Shown one piece after another: positions 27,854-36,173 of a stretch of DNA of 64,000 bases (its first letter is position 1; each line of letters begins with the position of its first letter). Source of the DNA: Hamadaea sp013361475 (GTDB taxonomy: Bacteria > Actinomycetota > Actinomycetes > Mycobacteriales > Micromonosporaceae); assembly GCF_040654195.1 (NCBI RefSeq), contig NZ_JBFAHM010000011.1:248001-312000 (forward strand), in the 5' to 3' direction. A program made the translations under genes and the position numbers. A model generated the notes under the pieces. It was not told where the DNA came from and did no database searches. It was given only the letters and a program-made list of their open reading frames with translations.

Positions 27854-28659
27854 GACGGTTCTCGCGGAGGCGGGTTGTCCAGCGTCAGCGCCGTGCAGCG
27901 GACACCACCGCCGCCCTTCGCCAGCTCGGTGGTGTCGAGTTCGATCACCTGCAGGCCGCGTCCGCGCAGTACCTTGGCGAGCCTGGGTGCGTGGCGGGTC
28001 ATCGTCACGGTGGTGCCGTCGCTGATCAGGTTGAGCGCGAACTGCGCAGCCTCGTCGACGCCGACTTCGATCAGGTCCAGGCCAAGGCGCTTCAGCCGCC
28101 TGACGCTCGGCAGGTCGAGGGTCTGCGGGCAGTATGCGAGCGTACGCGTGTCGATGACCGCGACGGCCAGGTCGAGGTCGTACCAGCGTGGGCTGACGGT
28201 ACGCAGCGGCACCACCTCGTAGCGCAGTTCCTTGGCCAGCACGGCGTGCATGCCGCGGTCGGTGCGCTGCCCGTACCCCGCGAGCAGCAGGTCGCCACAG
28301 GCCAGCGCGTCACCTTGCCCGCTGAACGGGTAGGGCGCGTCGACGACGTCGAACCCACGGCCGCTGAGCCACTCGTGGAAGTACGCGATCTCCGCCTTGC
28401 GTTCCGGTGGCGGGTAACCCAGCACTGCCCGGTCGCCGCGGACGACGGCGGCGTTGGCGGTGAACACCATGTCGGGGCATTGCGGCGCGGAGGGCACGTA
28501 TTCGACGCGGCGGCCGGCCTGGCGGTGCGCGGCGACGATCGCATCGTGCTCGGCGACGGCCGCATCCAGGTCCGGCTGGACCTCCGTGTGCATGTACGGG
28601 TTGATCTCATAGTCGATGCGGAAGTGGGCGGCGTCGGACACCAGCAGTTCGTTGTTCAT
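27850..28659 (-). CDS. dimethylargininase/arginine-dihydrolase-like protein with His-to-Asp change
   Basis: A 269-residue guanidino-modifying-enzyme fold closest in pattern to actinobacterial DDAH-like proteins: HFRIDYEINPYM, CPDMVFTANAAVV (61-73), SGQGDALACG (113-122), GYGQRTDRGMH and the C-terminal KGGGGVRCTAL with the nucleophile Cys255. Relatives have FYHLD where this protein has WYDLD, so the catalytic His is Asp161. Normal hydrolysis of arginine derivatives to citrulline may be lost or altered. GGAGAG precedes ATG 28659. It lies between the NRPS-like and BPL-N genes, suggesting an arginine- or ornithine-type substrate. Confidence 0.85.
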   Translation of the reverse strand: MNNELLVSDAAHFRIDYEINPYMHTEVQPDLDAAVAEHDAIVAAHRQAGRRVEYVPSAPQCPDMVFTANAAVVRGDRAVLGYPPPERKAEIAYFHEWLSGRGFDVVDAPYPFSGQGDALACGDLLLAGYGQRTDRGMHAVLAKELRYEVVPLRTVSPRWYDLDLAVAVIDTRTLAYCPQTLDLPSVRRLKRLGLDLIEVGVDEAAQFALNLISDGTTVTMTRHAPRLAKVLRGRGLQVIELDTTELAKGGGGVRCTALTLDNPPPREPS

Positions 28660-28707
28660 CGGTCTCTCCATTGCGGTCGGTTTATCGGTGGTGGAGCGTG
28701 GAAGCGA

Positions 28708-31700
28708 CTAGGGAACGCCCTCGGCGGGGATGCCGCGCCATCGCGTGCCGGGTGTGAGGTGCTCGCCCTTCATCAGCAGGGAGAGCGGACCCAGGCTGAC
28801 GTCGTCGCCGACGACGGTGTCGTAGAGCACGATCGATCGCGTGCCGATGCTCGCGCCGGAGCTGATCGTGACGAACGACATCTTCATCACCCGGTCCTCG
28901 AACAGGTGCGTCTGCAGCGACACCTCGACACCGACCGTCGCGTCATCGCCGATCTCGACCAGGTCGTGCTCGGTGAGATAGGTGGTGCCGATCCAGGTTC
29001 GCCGTCCGATGCGGGCGCCGAACCAGCGCAGCACGGGCGGCAGAAACGGCGTACCGACGAGCAGCCCGACACCGGCGGGCACCGCGGCCGCCTCGTAGAG
29101 CCCGGTGACGAATTCGGAGCGCCGCACGAACGGACTCCACAGCGGTTCCACGCGCGGACGGTAGGTGCCGATGATGTTGCGTTTGGTCGCCGCGCAGAAC
29201 GCGATCACAGTGACACTGGTGCCGATCGCGACCAGTGGGGACACCAGCGCGGGAACAGGCAGGTCACGGCCGTTGGCCAGCCACGACAGCACGAACAGGT
29301 AGAGGTAGATGCCCGCACCCAGCATCGACGCGGGCAGCGTCGCGCGGAAGAACTCGATCGCCAGCCGATGGGCCAGCACCCTGCGCGGCGGGCGGTAGGT
29401 CTGCGCCTCCGAGAAGGAGCCGCTGTCCTGCCGGACCGGCAGGTACATCGCGGGTGAACCCAGCCATGACGTGCCGGCGGGGACGCCCGCCGGCGGCGGC
29501 AGCGTGCCGACGCCGATCAGGGAACCGTCGCCGAGCCTCGTGCCGGACGGGACGAACGCCGCGTTGCCGACGAACGCCCGGCTGCCGACGGCGGTCGGCA
29601 GGAACGCTACGCGGCCGTTGGCGAACGTGGCCGCCCCGACGCTGGCCATGTCGGCGACGAAGCTTTCCGGCCCCAGCGTGAGCAGATCCGGGTCCAGATG
29701 CGCGGCGGTGGAAACTTCGGACCACGCCCCGACGCGGGCGCCGAGCATCCGCAGCCACGGCACGGTGTAGAGGGTCGCGTACAGGGAGTTGGTGAACATC
29801 AGGCTGAACTCGAGCAGCTTGTCGGCGACCCATTTGCGTACGCCGAGCCACGACCGCGCGCAGTGGATGCCCAGCGGCGCCCGCGGCAGCACCAGCCGTT
29901 TGCCGATCGCGACCACCGCGCAGACGGTGAGGACATAGACGGGCCCGGCGGGCACGGTGGCCAGCAGCCCGGCCAGCGTGCCCCAGTTCAGCAGCGCCCA
30001 CCACACCAGGGCGACGCTCGGCAGGATCATGACGATCGCACCGACCTCCAGCCCGATCAGGCCCAGTACGGCGGCGAGGATGTGGTGCGGCCACCAGCCA
30101 CGGCGCGGAGGCTGCATGGCGAGCATGGCCTCCACGACACGGTTGATCTCCTGCGCCGGTGTCGCCGGAGACCCCGACCAGCGCGCTCCAGCGGGGACGG
30201 CTTCGCCACGGCTGAGCACCGACTGCTCGCCCAGGCCCGCGTTCGCGCCCACGGCGGTGCCCGGCTCCAACACGGTGTTGGCCCCGACGAACGCCTGCCG
30301 GTCCACGGTGATCGGGGCGACGATCAGCCACCCGTCCTCCACCTGCCAGGGGCGCAGCGCGACGCCGTATCCGATCGAGGCGTCGGCCCGGATGTCGATC
30401 AGCGTGGGCAGGCTGATCGCACTGGTCGCGATGGTGGTCCGCGGGCCGATCCGGGCCCCGAGCAAACGCAGATAGACGCCCATCAGAGGGGAACCGCTGA
30501 GCACCGGCAGCGGCCCGATCGCGAGCAGCATGTTCAGCGCCCAGAGCCGGACGTACGTCGGGCCCCACAACGGATATCGTCCAGGCCGGATTCCTGCGGC
30601 CAGCGGGCGCGCGAGCAGAGCCGGGACGAGCCAGCGTACGCCGAGGTAGCTGACGAGGGTCGCGGTCATCAGCTGGATGAGCACGCCCACCGACACCTCG
30701 CCGTTGTTACGGGTGTAGACGTAGGAGACCGGCAGCGTGATGAGCAGAGACAGCAGGTAGATCGCGGCCGCCTGGCCGGCGCCGGCAGCGGCGATCCGCC
30801 TGCTGCGGTGCCGCAACGGGGCGGGACGCGGCGAGGTGGTCGCGGCGGTGGGCCGCGCCGTCGCGCCGAGGTGCGCGGCCAGGCTGCTGACGGTCGGATG
30901 GTCATACAGGTCACGCACCGCCGGGCTGGCGCCGACCTTGCGAGTACGCAACATTGACACGACTCGCGCCGCCAGCAGCGAATGCCCGCCCAGGTCGGTG
31001 AAGAAGTCGGCGGTCACCGACAGCGCTTGCGGTTCGACGCCGAACGCCTCGGCCCATACCGCTCGGACGTCTACCTCGAGATCGCTCTGGGCGGCCACGA
31101 CCGGACCGTCGGTGCTCATGAGCCGACGGCCGACAGGAGCGGGCAGCTTCGAGCGATCCACCTTGCCGCTCGGCATGGTCGGCAGGCTGGCGGCGATGTC
31201 GATGAACGAGGGCACCATGTAGCCGGGCAGCCGCTCCTGCAGCGTGCGGTGCAGTCGCTGGATCAGCGCCTCGTCGCCGTCACCGGGCTCATCGGGGCAG
31301 GCAAGGACGATGTAGCCGGAAAGCTCTCGCGGCGCGTCCGGGTCGTCGCCGATGGCCATGAGCGCTACCACTGCCTCCGACACGTCCGCGTCCTCCATGA
31401 GCACGCTCTCGATCTCGCCGAGATCGACACGATGGCCGCGGATCTTGACCTCCGCGTCGGCCCGTCCCAGATACTCGATCTCGCCGTCCTCGGTGAGCCG
31501 GCCCAGGTCGCCCGTGCGGTACAGCCTGGCTCCGGGCGGCGCCGACGGGTGCTCGATGAACCGGTCCGCGGTCAGGTCGGGGCGCCCGACGTAGCCTCGG
31601 GCCACCCCGGGCCCGCCGATGCAGATCTCGCCCACTTCGCCGTCGGCGACCGGGCGGCGCTGCTCGTCGAGCAGCACCGCTGAGTAGGTGGGCAGCGGTT

Positions 31701-32811
31701 TGCCGATCGTGACCGGGCGTCCCGGCCGCAACTCGCTCCAGATGGCCGTCACCGTGGTCTCGGTCGGGCCGTAGGTGTTGAGGATCCGCCGATCAGGACG
31801 GCCCCACCGCTCGACCAGCTGCCCAGGGCACGCCTCCCCGCCCACCATCAGGCCGCGGATGCGCGGCAGGTCACGGGGGATGGTTGCCAGCAGCGTCGGT
31901 ACGCAGTAGAGAACGGTGATGGCGGCGTCATCGAGGAAGTCGGCCAACTCCGCACCCAGCCGGCGGGAGTCGGTTGGGCCCGCCACCAGCGTCGCCCCGA
32001 CTGACCAGGTCGGCCAGATCTCCTCGATGGAGAAGTCGAAGGCGATCGTCATTCCCTGATAGACCCGATCGCTGGGGCGTACGTCGTACACGCCGGGCAC
32101 CACGTCGAGGAAGTTGCAGATGCTCGACTGCGCCACGGCGACGCCCTTGGGCCGGCCGCTGGAGCCGGAGGTGTAGATGATGTAGGCGAGTGGGTCGTCG
32201 TCCCCGCCGAGCATCGGTCGCTCGGCAGACGACGCCCGTAGCTCGGCCTCGCACCGGTCGAGGGCCAGGACCGGCCGGTCCAGGCCGGTCGTGCGCTCCA
32301 GCAACTCCTCGGATGTCAGCAGGAGATCCACATCAGAGTCGTTCGCGATGTAGGCGACCCGGTCGGGCGGGGACTCCGGATCGATCGGCACGAACGCCGC
32401 GCCGGCCTTCCCGACTGCCAGGAGCGCCACATACGTCGCTACCGAGCGGTGCAGGAGGATCGCCACCCGGGCTCCGTCGCCCACCCGCAGGCTGCGTAGA
32501 TGGTGCGCCAATCGATTCGCGCGCTCGTCGAGCTCCCGGTAGGTCAACCGCTCGCCGTCGCACTCCAGCGCGACGGCCGTGGGGTTCGCGTCGCAGGCGG
32601 CGTCGAACACGTGATGCAGGCGCCGCACGCGCGGTGCCTCGTCGTCTGGGTCCTCGATCGCCACAGCCGGTGGAGCGGCTGAGCGCAGCACGATCGTGCG
32701 ACCGCCGACTCGTACACTGTGGAGGCCCGGGACCGGCGGTGCCGTCATGCCGGTGTTCGGCTGGCCCACGGATAATGTCATCTGCTTACCCACCATGCGT
32801 GTTGTCAGCAA
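28708..32811 (-). CDS. Pls/PosA-type NRPS-like synthetase (adenylation, carrier, tandem beta-helix membrane domains)
   Basis: A 1367-residue protein. The adenylation domain (about 65-560) has YIIYTSGSSGRPKG (A3), NTYGPTETT (A5), YRTGDLGR (A7), KIRGHRVDLGE (A8) and PSGKVDR (A10, Lys550). The carrier domain has DLGGHSLLA with Ser611. From about 680 on, transmembrane helices alternate with three left-handed beta-helix acyltransferase-like units (for example VGANTVLEPGTAVGANAGLG; GSRAFVGNAAFVPSGTRLG). This is the layout of poly-epsilon-lysine synthetase-type enzymes. Aligning to GrsA, the pocket reads D-F-E-Y-M-G-T-V-T-K; the Glu suggests a basic amino acid. The TTG start after AGGAG is uncertain. 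Confidence 0.88.
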   Translation of the reverse strand: MLTTRMVGKQMTLSVGQPNTGMTAPPVPGLHSVRVGGRTIVLRSAAPPAVAIEDPDDEAPRVRRLHHVFDAACDANPTAVALECDGERLTYRELDERANRLAHHLRSLRVGDGARVAILLHRSVATYVALLAVGKAGAAFVPIDPESPPDRVAYIANDSDVDLLLTSEELLERTTGLDRPVLALDRCEAELRASSAERPMLGGDDDPLAYIIYTSGSSGRPKGVAVAQSSICNFLDVVPGVYDVRPSDRVYQGMTIAFDFSIEEIWPTWSVGATLVAGPTDSRRLGAELADFLDDAAITVLYCVPTLLATIPRDLPRIRGLMVGGEACPGQLVERWGRPDRRILNTYGPTETTVTAIWSELRPGRPVTIGKPLPTYSAVLLDEQRRPVADGEVGEICIGGPGVARGYVGRPDLTADRFIEHPSAPPGARLYRTGDLGRLTEDGEIEYLGRADAEVKIRGHRVDLGEIESVLMEDADVSEAVVALMAIGDDPDAPRELSGYIVLACPDEPGDGDEALIQRLHRTLQERLPGYMVPSFIDIAASLPTMPSGKVDRSKLPAPVGRRLMSTDGPVVAAQSDLEVDVRAVWAEAFGVEPQALSVTADFFTDLGGHSLLAARVVSMLRTRKVGASPAVRDLYDHPTVSSLAAHLGATARPTAATTSPRPAPLRHRSRRIAAAGAGQAAAIYLLSLLITLPVSYVYTRNNGEVSVGVLIQLMTATLVSYLGVRWLVPALLARPLAAGIRPGRYPLWGPTYVRLWALNMLLAIGPLPVLSGSPLMGVYLRLLGARIGPRTTIATSAISLPTLIDIRADASIGYGVALRPWQVEDGWLIVAPITVDRQAFVGANTVLEPGTAVGANAGLGEQSVLSRGEAVPAGARWSGSPATPAQEINRVVEAMLAMQPPRRGWWPHHILAAVLGLIGLEVGAIVMILPSVALVWWALLNWGTLAGLLATVPAGPVYVLTVCAVVAIGKRLVLPRAPLGIHCARSWLGVRKWVADKLLEFSLMFTNSLYATLYTVPWLRMLGARVGAWSEVSTAAHLDPDLLTLGPESFVADMASVGAATFANGRVAFLPTAVGSRAFVGNAAFVPSGTRLGDGSLIGVGTLPPPAGVPAGTSWLGSPAMYLPVRQDSGSFSEAQTYRPPRRVLAHRLAIEFFRATLPASMLGAGIYLYLFVLSWLANGRDLPVPALVSPLVAIGTSVTVIAFCAATKRNIIGTYRPRVEPLWSPFVRRSEFVTGLYEAAAVPAGVGLLVGTPFLPPVLRWFGARIGRRTWIGTTYLTEHDLVEIGDDATVGVEVSLQTHLFEDRVMKMSFVTISSGASIGTRSIVLYDTVVGDDVSLGPLSLLMKGEHLTPGTRWRGIPAEGVP

Positions 32812-33539
32812 TTGCTCCTGGCGCCACCCGTGTCCGAGGGCGCAGCTCGCCAGTGAGGACAGTCGTGGCCGGATCGCCGCGTTGCTGAGTTGTGGCGTGA
32901 TCGCCTATGCCTGTCCACGACGATCGCCTTCCGGCGGAGACGCTGAGAATCGTCACGGGACGGTTGTCCTACAGCAAAGGCAAAGGCTGATGGTGTGTGG
33001 CGCCGTCAGGGTCACATCGCGGTGGCGGCGCTGAGAGGAGCGCCGTCAATGGCTCACCTATGTGGACAAAGGCGCGAGTGCATCCGCGCATTGCCGAGAC
33101 CAAGCAGCGGCCTGGCCATGGAGTCGCAGGCAAGTGCGTGCCGATTATGCTAATTATGTCGATTATGGAGCTGGTCAGGGCGGATCATTCATGCGGCGCA
33201 GGGGTTCCCCACATATGCTCCTAGACCACATCAAATGGGGCATCACGGAGGGAACGCTAGCACAGCCGACCAGCTGCGGAGCCAATGTTCGGAAGGTCGC
33301 AAAGATCCTGGACAGACCATTGTGGATCGAGGCAACAGCCGCATGGAATGCCGGGATTGCACGAGCGGCAAAGTGGCTCTGTGACGGCCATTCCGTGCAG
33401 TCCGCACGGGTCCAGCAAGCCCGGCGAGCACACCACCGCTCGCTGAAAGAGTCCCGTCAAGATTTGGATGCATGGAAGATCTTCAGCGCGGCCTGAATAC
33501 GCCATGACGTAAACAGGAGCCCCGGCCGCACCCGCTGCG
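32812..33539. other. intergenic stretch, relatively AT-rich, no supported gene
   Basis: About 730 bases upstream of the NRPS-like operon and at the 3' side of the MFS gene. AT content rises around 33130-33310. A plus-strand frame (33062-33496) is open but its translation is unlike any known protein and has no ribosome site. The promoter of the NRPS operon should lie at the left end, but I could not assign its boxes. Confidence 0.45.
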
Positions 33540-34760
33540 TCAGCCGCGGTCGGCGGCGGGCACGAACCTGCGCAACTGCGGATTGAGCCGCGCGACCAGA
33601 CCGATGCCGGCCAGACAGGCCAGACCGCCGAGCAGCAGCGACGCGCCACCTGACGTGAGCGCCGCGACGGCGCCCGCCCGTACGCCGCCCAGCTCGGGAC
33701 CGGCCACCCCCACGATGTGCTCCAGCGACGCGACCCGGCCCCGATACGTGTCCGGAGTGGATGCCTGAACCACCGTTCCCCGCGAGATCACCGCCCAGGT
33801 GTCTGCCCCTCCGGCGAGTGCGAGCAACGCGAGCACCACGGGGAGGTGGCCGGCCACGCCCACCAGGGCGAGGGCACCACCCCAGACCGTCCCGCACGCG
33901 AGCAAGACCACCCCAGGCCGGGTGCCACGCGTCGCCAAGCCGGAGAGCACGGACGCGATCAGGCCGCCCACGGCGACCGACGTGAGGAACAGTCCGAGCA
34001 CACGCGGTGAACCCCCGAACTTCTCCTGGTTGACAGCGGGGAACAGGGCGACCGGCATCGCCAGGACGGTCGCAGTCACATCGGCCAGCAGCGCGCCCCG
34101 CACGAGCGGGGTGCGGATCGTGAAACGCAGGCCTTCCCGGATCGCCGACATCCCCGGCCTGCCGTCCTGCGCCTTCTCCGTCGGCGGAAGGCCACGCAGG
34201 CCCAGCAGGGCCGCCACAAAGGTGGCCGCGTCGACGAGGAAACAGGTTTCGGTGCCCCAAGCGGCCGTGATCACCCCGGCCAGAACCGGGCCGAGCAGCA
34301 TGGACAGCTGAAACGACAGGTGGTTGAGCGCGAGTCCGGCCGTAAGCCGATCGGCGGGCAGCATCTGCGTGACGATCGCGCGGCGCGCCGGCGAGCCGAC
34401 GGCGGACAGGCCGGCGGCTACGGCGGTGAGCACGAACATGGCCCAGACCTGTCCGACGGCGGCGGCTACGGCGAACAGCACGCTCGTCGCGATCTGACCG
34501 ACCGTGGTACGCCGGGCGAGGCGTACCCGGTCGAAGTGATCGATGAAGGCGCTGCCGGCGAGCGCCAGGGCGATCAGCGGGATCGCCGCGAACAGGCCGA
34601 TCAGGCCGACGTAGAACGAGTTGCGCGTGGTGTCCTAGACGCTGAAGGCGACCGCGAACGTCGTGAGATTGCTGCCGAACCCGGACGCGGTGGTCCCCAG
34701 CCACAGCCGGCGGAAGGCCGGTTGCTCGCGCAGCGGCCCGATGTCGACCAGCGCCTTCAC
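33540..34760 (-). pseudogene. MFS exporter (EntS-like) interrupted by an amber codon
   Basis: From GTG 34760 the frame reads VKALVDIGPLREQPAFRRLWLG, then TTFAVAFSV, TAG (34635-34637), then DTTRNSFYVGLIGLF and onward through a normal 12-helix MFS protein (EntS/enterobactin-exporter type) to 33540, 406 codons in all. Relatives have an aromatic residue at the TAG position (V-Y/W-D-T-T), so one base change (TAC or TGG to TAG) explains it. Everything else is intact. The start overlaps a small upstream frame by GTGA. It is either a recent pseudogene, a read-through case or a base-call error. Confidence 0.8.
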
Positions 34761-34885
34761 TGGTCCGTCCAGACGTCGTCAGGCCGGTACTGCCCGGTCA
34801 GCCGCCCGTCGGAGCCGAGCAGGGCCGGCGACCCGACGTCGTGGGGCCAGACATGGCTCGCCCGAAGATTCTCTTCTCTGTTCAC
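34757..34885 (-). CDS. possible 42-codon upstream reading frame coupled to the MFS gene
   Basis: A GTG at 34885, 5 nt after the big palindrome, opens a 42-residue frame (VNREENLRASHVWPHDVG...) whose TGA overlaps the MFS GTG (GTGA). It has no ribosome site, so it would be leaderless. The peptide matches no family I know. It could be a leader peptide, or simply mark the real 5' end of the transcript. Confidence 0.4.
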   Translation of the reverse strand: MNREENLRASHVWPHDVGSPALLGSDGRLTGQYRPDDVWTDQ

Positions 34886-34890
34886 CGCAG

Positions 34891-34926
34891 AACTGTAACA
34901 GCACTAATATAAGGGCTGTTACAGTT
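34891..34926. promoter_or_regulatory. long palindromic operator, TetR-like
   Basis: AACTGTAACAGC (34891-34902) and GCTGTTACAGTT (34915-34926) are perfect inverted 12-mers separated by 12 AT-rich bases. The spacer offers -10-like boxes on both strands. It sits between the MFS gene (minus) and a GNAT gene (plus), so a repressor bound here could control both. The regulator gene is not adjacent. Confidence 0.75.
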
Positions 34927-34994
34927 GGACATGCCGGAGTTCTTGACGTGGGCTGCCCCCGGGGGCGGGCGATCTTGGTCGCTACGCTGATCGC

Positions 34995-35630
34995 GTGGAT
35001 GTGAGCCTGGCCCGTGCTTGGGTCGACGGGTGGGCGTTGTCGCGAGGCGCGGGCCCACCACAGGAAATCGACGGAGGCCTTTTCGTTGACGTGGGCCTCC
35101 CGTCGCACGTCGCCCGCTACGTGCTGTTCGAACCCGACGAGGCCCGCGTACGCAGGCTCACGGCGACGATCACCGCACCGAATACGTGGATCAAGACCTT
35201 CGTCGGGCCGGAGACGCTCGGCTCCTGGATCGCCGAAGGGACGGCCTGGCGCGTCGACAACCCGGTCTTCCTCATGAGCACCGAGCTCCACCCCGCTGCC
35301 GACCGGCCCGCGCCCGAAGGCTACGAACTGCGAATGTGGAGTCGCCATGGGATCACCAAGGTGCTGATCGTCGCCGAAGACGGCTCCTTCGCGGCCCGCG
35401 CACAGACCGCTGCGGCCGATGACGCGTACACGGTGGTCTTCGACATGGTGGAGACGGCCGCCGAGCATCAGCGCCGTGGCCTGGGCCGATGGGCCATGAC
35501 CGCGCTCGCGCAGACCGCGGTGGCCAGGGGAGCGGATACCGGGGTGCTGGCGGCGACCACGGAAGGCCGCGCGCTGTACGAGGCGCTGGGCTGGTCGGTC
35601 GCCGCACCCTTCGGCGGCCTCGTGCTGTAA
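34995..35630 (+). CDS. GNAT-family N-acetyltransferase
   Basis: A 211-residue protein whose C-terminal half is a GNAT domain: TVVFDMVETAAEHQRRGLGRWAMTALAQTAVARG (motif A, Q-R-R-G-L-G) and GRALYEALGWSVAAPF. The N-terminal 100 residues are an actinobacterial extension (VSLARAWVDGWALSRG) seen in other GNATs. GTG 34995 or GTG 35001 starts it. It faces away from the MFS gene across the 34.9-kb palindrome and may be co-regulated. An acetylation/export pair for one toxic compound is possible but unproven. Confidence 0.85.
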   Translation: MDVSLARAWVDGWALSRGAGPPQEIDGGLFVDVGLPSHVARYVLFEPDEARVRRLTATITAPNTWIKTFVGPETLGSWIAEGTAWRVDNPVFLMSTELHPAADRPAPEGYELRMWSRHGITKVLIVAEDGSFAARAQTAAADDAYTVVFDMVETAAEHQRRGLGRWAMTALAQTAVARGADTGVLAATTEGRALYEALGWSVAAPFGGLVL

Positions 35631-35636
35631 CGCCGC

Positions 35637-35662
35637 GCCCGCGGGCAGAGCTGCCCGCGGGC
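35637..35662. terminator. bidirectional hairpin between convergent genes
   Basis: GCCCGCGGGCAG and CTGCCCGCGGGC are perfectly complementary over 12 bp around a 2-nt centre, 6 nt after the GNAT stop and 15 nt beyond the stop of the opposing secreted-protein gene. It can serve both. Confidence 0.8.
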
Positions 35663-35677
35663 TTAGCGCGCGGACCG

Positions 35678-36106
35678 TCAGGCGTTGATGCCCTTCCAGT
35701 CGGTGCAGTTCTTCAGCTCGCCGTCGATGTACCGGCAGGCCTTGAAGCTGACCAGGCTGCCCTCGTGATAATCCTTGTTGCAGGTTCCCCAATGTCCGGC
35801 CGTCAGCCGGTTGATGCAGATGCCCTGGCGGTAGAACTCGCCGTTGTAGTGGTTCTGCCAGTAGACGACGGTCGGATAGCCGTCGGACTCCATGTCCTTG
35901 ACGAACCAGATGTCGCCGTCCTTGCGGAAACAGGCCTGGGCGTAGGTGTTCAGCATGCACCCGTCGGTGACCGGGTCCATGCCGTAGGACACCGCCTCGT
36001 TCCACTCGGTGGGCGGGGGCGTGACGGCGGCGGCGGGCGACGCCACGGCCGTCACCGCGGTGAGCACACCGATGGCGACGATGGCGATTCGTTGGGCGAT
36101 ACGCAT
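35678..36106 (-). CDS. small secreted hypothetical protein
   Basis: A 142-residue precursor with the signal peptide MRIAQRIAIVAIGVLTAVTAV (cleavage near AAA-V). The mature 110 residues contain six Cys (CMLNTYAQACF, GICINRL, TCNKDY, ACRYIDG, NCTDW) that could form three disulfides. They are Trp/Tyr-rich (IWFVKDMESDGYPTVVYW). I do not recognise a domain. Exported, probably extracellular. ATG 36106 starts the only stretch with signal-peptide character. Confidence 0.75.
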   Translation of the reverse strand: MRIAQRIAIVAIGVLTAVTAVASPAAAVTPPPTEWNEAVSYGMDPVTDGCMLNTYAQACFRKDGDIWFVKDMESDGYPTVVYWQNHYNGEFYRQGICINRLTAGHWGTCNKDYHEGSLVSFKACRYIDGELKNCTDWKGINA

Positions 36107-36173
36107 CGCCGTAGCATGCCAGACTCCAATATCAACTGACCATCTCGGACGGTCGCCGCCACACCTGATCGGG

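Noticed and set aside
33062..33496. A 144-codon plus-strand frame in the AT-richer gap
   Set aside because: No ribosome site, no family, and uneven composition. Kept only as gap description.
34635..34637. The in-frame TAG as pyrrolysine or programmed read-through
   Set aside because: No pyrrolysine genes or read-through context are visible; a point mutation or base error is simpler.
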